The notes under the pieces: model-generated | Databases searched by the model: none | Told to the model about the DNA's origin: nothing | Seen by the model: only the letters and a program-made list of their open reading frames with translations | Program-made: the position numbers and the translations under genes | Assembly (NCBI GenBank): GCA_003693705.1 | Contig: RBZT01000979.1 | Span: 1 to 35,997, forward strand | Direction of reading: 5' to 3' | DNA from: Polymyxa betae | Taxonomy: Eukaryota; Endomyxa; Phytomyxea; Plasmodiophorida; Plasmodiophoridae | Length of the DNA: 35,997 nt | Shown: piece by piece, positions 29,515 through 35,997 of the stretch | How positions within the stretch are numbered: the first letter of the stretch is position 1 | How the letters are laid out: each line of letters starts with the position of its first letter

Positions 29515-31365
29515 TCACCAAGCATGGATCATCGATTTAGCCTCATCAACAACCGATGATCGATCACCCTGTATGAGTTTCAGTTATCAAATAGGATAAT
29601 ACTAGAACTGGGATAGTACCTCTTTGTACAACGATCCTGATTCGTTGCCATTAGTAACTTTACTTACCAAACCAATTGGATAATGGACCTCGTAATCTCC
29701 ATTGGAGTGACGATATTTCATAACACCATCTATAAGTCAGTAAGCTGATGTACAAACAGCACTGACTTAATACCACCAGAATATATAATCTGTTTGCTTC
29801 CATCTGGATAATGAGTTTCTTTCTGACCTCCTGGGAACTCGAATTTCTGTACCCCATCTGAGAGGGTGATATGCAAAATCCCATCAGCAGCATATCGATA
29901 TTCTTCCCGATCTGGATAAATCTAAAACCGTCTGATTGGCAGTTTGTTTAACCATCTCAGTACTCACATATCGTTCGTCTCCATTGGCGAACTTCATCTG
30001 AATATGCCCATTTGCATAGACAGTTTTAACCGCACCATTCGCGAATTTTGTGACGATGGAGCCGTCCTCCTGAACAGTGACAGTCCTTCCATCAGGATGA
30101 AGCTAAATATCATTATAAGAAACAACCAAACACAGAAACCAGTTACGCACGACGGGTTCGGAACCAGAACGATCTTCTCTGGAGGCGCGCCTCTTTATCG
30201 ATTTATGCAGTTCGCCTAATTGTTCATGACTGCCAGTTGTAGACCCTCTGGAATCGCCTTCAGTATTCTTGTGCCATTGTTGAAGACGTCTCGATTCAAC
30301 AGCTTGTAAATCCGCCTTCAGCTGACCGTTCGCTTCTTTCAATTGATCGATCTCAACCTAATCTTATCTTTAATACGGCTAGATCAACCATACAAAAGCA
30401 GAGCACCTTTTGCCTGGATATCTCGGCTTTAAGTTTCGAGATGCTAAATTGCGATTTCTCTTGATAAGAGACGAGGGCGGCTTCAGCATGCTCTACTCTG
30501 AAATTAAACAGAATTAGGAAGGAATCATTGCTGATAGAGCATAATGCGACCTGTCACGAATAGTTCGATCAGGTAGCTGAGCCTGTAATAGCAGTTGACT
30601 CTGTCGATCCAATTCAGCTTTCTGCTTCCTCATCTGAACCACAATTTAGAACTGGAGAATTTGCCACAACAACATGCTGAAGACCTCTTTCAGAAATTTT
30701 TGTTTTTCATTGTTAAAAGCGACCCGCTCGTGTTGCAGTTCGTCTGCTGTAGAATTGGCTTTCTCAATGCCCTGTTTAATCTGATAAGCCAGCTCCCGAT
30801 TTCGCTCCCTCAATTTGGCATTCTGTTTGGCCAATGCAGCACAATCACCAGCTGCAATCGCATTCGCTTTTAATTGCACTATTTCAGCATGTGCTGCTTT
30901 TAATTGTGATGTTAACGATGTCACCTGATCACATCATATTGTTATGTCAAGCACATAGCAAACCAATATCAATATTTCCTCACCTCGTTATTTAATCCTG
31001 CTATTACAGCTTTAGCAGTAGCATTCAATTCTCTTCGAGATTCCAAACCTGGAACCAAACCACGACATTCCTCTGGGCCTTTAAATGTATGAGCCGGGGC
31101 TGTTTCATAGAATCGGTCAACTAATGCGAATCGTTGTGGTTCCTTCTGTTAAAATCAGATGAGCATGAAAATCAGAGCGGATGGCATCTGTCCTAACCTT
31201 GGGACGTCTGCGAACCTGATCAATATGAAGGCGACCGTTGCCATTAGGCTGATCGGAAGAACTGCTGACGATCAACTGTTCGAGACGTCTATATTCATCG
31301 ATATCTTTCTGGTCATCGCGTCGTCTCTGAGCCCAGCTGAACTTGGTGTTCTGGGCAGAAACCAT
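29515..31365 (-). CDS. CPAP/SAS-4-like centriole protein (coiled coil + TCP10_C G-box), 10 exons
   Basis: Exons: 31365-31198, 31145-30984, 30924-30685, 30633-30551, 30497-30407, 30357-30151, 30102-29968, 29921-29774, 29729-29620, 29568-29515 (465 aa). The first half is coiled coil (QLKAAHAEIVQLKANA, KLRERNRELAYQIKQ, FNNEKQKFLKE). From about residue 318 a repeated beta pattern with xDG/xNG turns begins: HPDGRTVTVQEDGSIV, FANGAVKTVYANG, FANGDERY, YPDREEYRYAADG, YPDGSKQIIYSGDG, SNGDYEVHYPIG. This is the TCP10_C/G-box domain of CPAP/CENPJ and SAS-4, which binds STIL/SAS-5 in centriole assembly. The protein is shorter than CPAP and has no clear PN2-3 tubulin-binding part, so it may instead be a TCP10-family paralogue. 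The last two exons are supported by frame only. Confidence 0.8.
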
Positions 31366-31563
31366 AGAACAGGACCCAGTAATAATGATTATATAAATAC
31401 AGATCAAGTATTGTTACACACTTTGATTACATCACACACTATCGCATTTTATTCACATTTTCTCTCACTTTAACAAATTTTGTGCTACTGTACCTAAATA
31501 CAGATCAACTCACACCATGAATGCATGATACAAATCAAGAGAATTCAGTTGTAGTATGGGTCT

Positions 31564-31783
31564 CTAATTTCTTAACGAATTCAATATTTTACTTTCATAA
31601 TATTTTCTCAATGCTTCGAACACAATATACTGCTGGGGATTTTGGTAGTGCCTCTGAAATAGAGCTAATGCAGTAGCGCTTATAGACACATGGTTGATGT
31701 TCATTACAATGAAGGATGCTATAAAGATTGATCTCATACTTCTGCATTAAGCCTCGAACTATAACGCTATATACCTGTATCAT
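31564..31783 (-). CDS. Small unknown protein, 2 exons
   Basis: Exons 31783-31708 and 31664-31564 join across a 43-nt GT-AG intron into 58 residues (MIQVYSVIVRGLMQKY ... SLFQRHYQNPQQY ... ALRKYYESKILNSLRN). It is basic, Leu/Tyr-rich and predicted helical. The look is vaguely like small LYR-type mitochondrial proteins, but no motif is decisive. The start could also be the ATG at 31747. The spliced frame is more protein-like than the unspliced one, which is the main argument for it. Confidence 0.4.
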
Positions 31784-31814
31784 ACACTATTATATACAAA
31801 TTCATTACATCAAT

Positions 31815-32150
31815 ATGTCATATCGACCTGCAATACAGAGCTTTGCAGCTGGTCTTATTGTTGGATCTGGAGCATATCTGGTCGTACGAGAATCTATCTA
31901 TTCAGCTCATCAAGCTGTCCTGAATCGTCTCGACCATGATGAGACCAAGGTTTGGTACTCGAGCTCGTATGGTGATCAAGTGTTGAATGTTGTGTAGCAG
32001 GGACCATTACCCTCATTAAAGCAATTCATGTATGATGATGGAGAACCTACACCAATGATAACCCGAGTTGCAGATCAAGCTGCTAATGCATGGAATACAT
32101 CTGTATTGAAGGTTCATCATATGATCACATCAATTCTGTTTAATCGTTGA
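31815..32150 (+). CDS. Small membrane protein, MIC12/MIC13 (QIL1)-like
   Basis: Exons 31815-31949 and 31998-32150 with a 48-nt intron (95 aa). One N-terminal hydrophobic segment with small residues (SFAAGLIVGSGAYLVV), then a soluble part with an Ala/Asn-Trp-Asn motif (AANAWNTSVLKVHHMI). MICOS subunits MIC12/MIC13 have one N-terminal TM and a conserved DxWN-type motif in a short tail of this size, so inner-membrane cristae-junction function is a reasonable guess. Similarity is weak and the call is tentative. Confidence 0.5.
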
Positions 32151-32358
32151 CAAAATCCAACCATTCGTCATATACAGTTGACAGTTGATAATATATCTCA
32201 AATGGAAATAAATTCCACACAATCCAATACCTTATCAAAGTTCGTCCGATTTATGGTTTAAAATAATTCATGGGAATGATCCGATGAGTCAACCTCGTCA
32301 CAACTCGGAAGATCCAACAATTTGATTTCGTTGACTTCCAACTCGTACACACTCTAAG

Positions 32359-32941
32359 ATGTCGTTAATCGCTAGATTCGTGTACCGATCACTTTTGAGT
32401 AAGTAATGATGCCAAAGAAAGTGTTTACTGATAAAGTTGATCAGGAAACAATAAGATGAGAGATGTTGCATCTCCAATAACAATGGTAATTCCATTATTA
32501 ACTACAGGATCTGGTATTGCATTATACAATTATCATATTCATGGTATCACCATTATCAAACAAATCCTTATTCGGACAGCATTGATGAGATTGTTTCTAG
32601 GGCTTACGATGAAGAATGAATCTGATCAAGAATCATGTTCAGACCCGGTCCTCGTCTGTGAATATGATAACGACATCGTTGTTGAATCAAGCACGATCAT
32701 TGACACAGAATCAGCTGATAATCACATTGTACTTGATAATAATGTTGATGTACAAGAATCTGTGACAAATTTATCCCAAGAACAAGTCAGTTATGATGAT
32801 GTTACAATTGTTTCTGCTACTGAACAGATATCATCAACTACAACCTCTGATGTCATTATCCATATTGATATTGGATCATTGATCTCTATTGCTCAGTCCA
32901 GTATGTCTTCATTCAACCGACGAGTTCTGTCCCATCAATAA
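32359..32941 (+). CDS. Unknown 178-aa protein: basic N-terminus, hydrophobic region, acidic tail
   Basis: Exons 32359-32398 and 32445-32941 (46-nt intron, GTAAGT donor, GATCAG acceptor). The N-terminus MSLIARFVYRSLLRNNK is basic and amphipathic, like a mitochondrial presequence. A hydrophobic stretch follows (ITMVIPLLTTGSGIALY and IIKQILIRTALMRLFLGL), then an acidic, Ser/Thr-rich region to the end. The family is not recognised. If the first exon is not used, the ATG at 32456 would start a 161-aa product. It sits 60 bp upstream of CFAP69 on the same strand. Confidence 0.55.
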
Positions 32942-33001
32942 AATGACAAGATAGAGAGAGATATTCGATCGGTAGAAGTACTCGTATTGTGATTATTTGT
33001 T

Positions 33002-35709
33002 ATGTCATCTGATCAGGGAGGACCTGGCCATGTTCATAGAACAGGTCCTAGACGATTTCAAACAGTTCAATATGATAAGATTGCTCAGTTATTCTGTGAT
33101 CCATTAACTAAATCACTTCGAGATCGTCAGGCCAGTAATTTACGACGAATTGTGTCACAAAATCCTAATGGAATCCATCTGGGCGATTTATCTCAAATTA
33201 TTCGTATTTGTGATCTGACCTTAGACGCCATGCTTGAAGATGTGAATGCAATCGACATATTATTACCTCCTATCTGTGATCTAATTCAATTATTATCTAA
33301 TGGATTCTGTACTGAACGTACATGTGAATATGATCAATATCATGAGTCTATCATTGCATATTTGAAATGGATCTGGAAAGCATCTTCCATTCAAATTGGA
33401 CAAAGTCGCCAATTAAATATCACATCATGCGATGCACTTCGTCGTTATTTCAATACTGATAAAGTTTGGCAATATTCAATGCCAGATCGATGCTTACAGA
33501 CATTACCAGATGAACTCCAACGATGGCGTCCAATGCAAGATGTTGCTGAAAGTGACATTATCAATGACATGGTTAAATCGATAATCGATACTGATTGTAA
33601 TGAGAATATTTTCCCATCCCGAGCCATGTTATTACGAGATCTTTCAATGTCGCCTATTACAGGCGCCCAATTATTATCTGAACAATGTCATCTACTAGCA
33701 GCATTAGCAGTATTATTACATACTAATAGAAGAGATGTAATAGTGGGTTTAGCAGTTGAGACAATCTGGAATCTATTCGAGCAATGTCACACATTGGCTT
33801 CAATTCGATTAGGCCACGATTTCATCGTGAAATCATTCACCACAATATTATCTGCAATATTTCAACCTGGATCCAGTTTACAAAGTAGAGGTCTTCGTAA
33901 TCAAATATTAGGCACATTAACATTCATCTCCAGAATTCCTGAGATTGGGCCAGTATTCGTCCGGACCGGATTGATTGAATTTCTGCTAGCCCATTCTATC
34001 GATTTGGAATTAGGTCGAATTAATTCCACATCATTCCAACTTGAAGATGTGGAGATGAAGAAATTGATCTGGACTCTGATATCAGATTTAACATCAGAAC
34101 CACGTTGTATATCAATATATGCATCAGGCTCATTAATTCCAGCATTGTTAGTTCATGCAGATATTGGATCAGGGCCAGCATCACTTCACGTATTAATCCA
34201 AGTAGATCGCCATTCATTGGCTCTATCAGCATTCCAATTGTTAAATGTTCTAGTCCCGAAACTCAGTCGAGTATTTCATCGGGAGAACGGCTTAAAACGA
34301 ATGTCTCAGTTTCTTCGCGTTGGCAATGATCGTGTTGCTGAACTAGATCGAGTCGCCATCTCAGTTCTATTGAAAGCATGCAAATCTCACGATGATTGTC
34401 TCAATATTATTGAAGATATCTGTGTGATATTCACAGATTCCAGCCGATTATCACAGGTTAGATCGGATCTAGCCGTCCTACTGGCCCATTGCACATCATT
34501 GGCTCCGACCGGTGATGTCCTGAGGAATACTGGAGCTCTAGATGCTGCTATCAATTCCATTGCTGATGTGAAGTCCAGTGTGAAATTGATTGCATCATCA
34601 TTGTATATTGTTAAACAGGCATGTAGTGGTCATGAACATAATCTGAAATATTTCCTGGAACAAGATGGGGTTCAGTTAGTTATGCAACTGTTAACATCAT
34701 CACCATCGAAAGAACTACAACGTGCTGCTATGACCTTTATAGACGATCTTACTGTGCAATTTCATACAATCATGCTGCAGTTGATCGATTACAAACCGGC
34801 TTTGAATGCTAACCTGATCACATCATTATTGAATGTTTGGAGATCTGAATGTAATATGATGAAGGGCAGATGTATTCATGGACCAATATCATCAACACGA
34901 TCATGTCATGGTCAATGCCATATTAGTGCAGATTATGAGAAAGAACCAGTTGTTTCTAATCAGCAAATATCAATGCTATCCACATTGTCTCGAATCATTC
35001 AGCGAATAACAGAGATTAATGCCATTACCTCGCCAGATGATATATTTCAGATCTCTATGGTAATATTGATAGATAGCATATAGTCAATATGATGATCAAT
35101 GAGATAATTCTACCAGATTGCTATGTACGATGATATTCGCATCTGTAACGCCTGGTCGGAATGTGTCATTAACCATGGTCTTGATGGAACTGGACCTCAG
35201 TTCTTAAATACTGATCTGGAACCCATGAGAAATCGAATGGAGTGCTTATCACGATCAATTGAGTGTCGAATCGAGCAAGCTCGATCAGATGCTGAACAAG
35301 CCCGCCAGGTAGACAGTACTTCTGTAAACAGAAATGATACAATCTGGATATCTGACGAGTGATAAAGGAGCAAGAGGCCAAATTCGGTGAATTTGCTCAA
35401 ACGATTCGAATGTTTATCGATCAGCGACGTAATCCTCCAGAACATAAAATACTAACCGGGGCGTCTACTCTGGTAGCTTCATCTCGATTAAAATTGAGTA
35501 AAGAGCAGAAGAAGGAGATGTGTAGTACAGCGCTGCAACTAGATAAGACTATGGAGCATATATTACAGAATAACATTCAAGGTCTATCTATCATAGAAAA
35601 AACTCGTGATTATATAGATGATGTGGTGCTTGGTGATCCAGTTCTCTATCAAGTATGGAGTGCTATGGAGAAGATACGACCTGGATCTGGTAGTCAGCAT
35701 ATTTCGTAA
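33002..35709 (+). CDS. CFAP69: Cilia- and flagella-associated protein 69, 3 exons
   Basis: Exons 33002-35059, 35117-35308, 35368-35709 (863 aa; human CFAP69 is about 940). Alpha-helical armadillo-like repeats run through most of the protein. Shared landmarks with CFAP69: an early segment LSQIIRICDL (human LAQIFKILNL), VETIWNLFEQ (EILWNLLEK), VEMKKLIWTLISDL (FELKKLLFNVIVIL), LITSLLNVWRSE (ASLLIKLWRKE) and a C-terminal coiled, charged region. CFAP69 is an axonemal protein needed for sperm flagella and olfactory cilia, and has been placed at the central apparatus. The first exon alone encodes 686 residues, unlike its finely split neighbours. Introns are 57 and 59 nt. Confidence 0.75.
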
Positions 35710-35900
35710 TATAATCATAATATCAATAGCTTACCAGATCATAATCTAACGCCTCAATGAATTTAGCCAACCCGTGATCTCCTGAATTTGCGACGTCCAA
35801 ACCAAAGTGATAGCAGAGGAGATGTTATAATGAATCTTGACACCAATACTTGTGGCAGTTGTTGAAATTGCTGGTACAATGGTTAGAACATATGAGAGTT

Positions 35901-35997
35901 GATTGATATAGAGCTGATTGATAGAGCTCATATGTAGAGAGATGTTGGGTTGTGATTGATATAGAGCTCATATATAGAGAGATGTTGGGTTATGATT
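35901..35997 (+). repeat. Short tandem repeat, unit about 40 bp
   Basis: TGATTGATATAGAGCTCATA...GTTGGGTT is repeated about two and a half times up to the window end (35915-35952, 35953-35992 and a partial start). Units differ by a 2-bp indel and a few substitutions. The array may continue past the window. Confidence 0.75.

Noticed and set aside
35721-35931. Minus-strand frames near the right end
   Set aside because: More than one frame is open and protein-like, part is tandem repeat, and the window ends before any supporting exon could be seen.
1-35997. tRNA, rRNA, CRISPR, bacterial operon or phage features
   Set aside because: No cloverleaf with A/B boxes, rRNA core motif or spaced direct repeats was seen; gene structure is eukaryotic throughout.

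Overview
The window is nuclear DNA of a eukaryote. Genes are intron-rich, with nearly all introns 43-66 nt long and GT-AG. I joined exons by hand so that every junction keeps frame and family motifs continue across it. Three genes specific to cilia, flagella or centrioles are present (a DRC10/IQCD-like nexin-dynein regulatory subunit, a CPAP/SAS-4-like G-box protein and CFAP69), so the organism builds flagella. With a fungal-type double-domain FEX fluoride exporter, an FHA-less aprataxin, a ZCCHC10-like protein and a MIC12/13-like protein, this best fits a zoosporic fungus or another flagellated unicellular opisthokont. That placement is inference.

Layout. 1-2358 has no gene I can support; it holds palindromes and a 621-bp Tc1/mariner-type MITE with intact 26-bp inverted repeats and TA duplications. 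2359-8789: ZCCHC10-like (+), a tandem dual-specificity phosphatase with a dead second domain (-), a diacylglycerol lipase (-), aprataxin (-) and intronless RPS13 (+). 9328-14773: a USP12/46-type deubiquitinase (+), a 451-aa orphan (-) and a 10-exon LRR type I membrane protein (-). 14993-18855: an unresolved gene-like stretch (-), DRC10/IQCD (+), a broken FEX copy and an intact FEX gene (+). 19057-28597: a secreted kelch/EGF protein (+), a FabG-like SDR with a 12-nt microexon (-), eIF3j (+), an RCC1-repeat protein with a possible mitochondrial presequence (-) and an 18-exon ABCF3/GCN20 ATPase carrying an extra Tudor-like domain (+). 28671-35709: ZNHIT3 (-), the CPAP/SAS-4-like protein (-), a small unknown (-), a MIC12/13-like protein (+), a 178-aa unknown (+) and CFAP69 (+). 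The window ends in a short tandem repeat.

The genes do not form an operon or a single pathway. They share functional themes: flagella and centrioles (DRC10, CPAP-like, CFAP69), translation (RPS13, eIF3j, ABCF3), mitochondria (RCC1-like, MIC12/13-like, perhaps the SDR) and the cell surface (LRR, kelch/EGF, FEX, DAGL). No rRNA, tRNA or CRISPR array was seen. The most noteworthy items are the Tudor-like insertion in ABCF3, the active-plus-pseudophosphatase tandem, the LRR exons separated by phase-2 introns that split Leu codons, the FEX pseudogene beside its source gene, and the SDR microexon.
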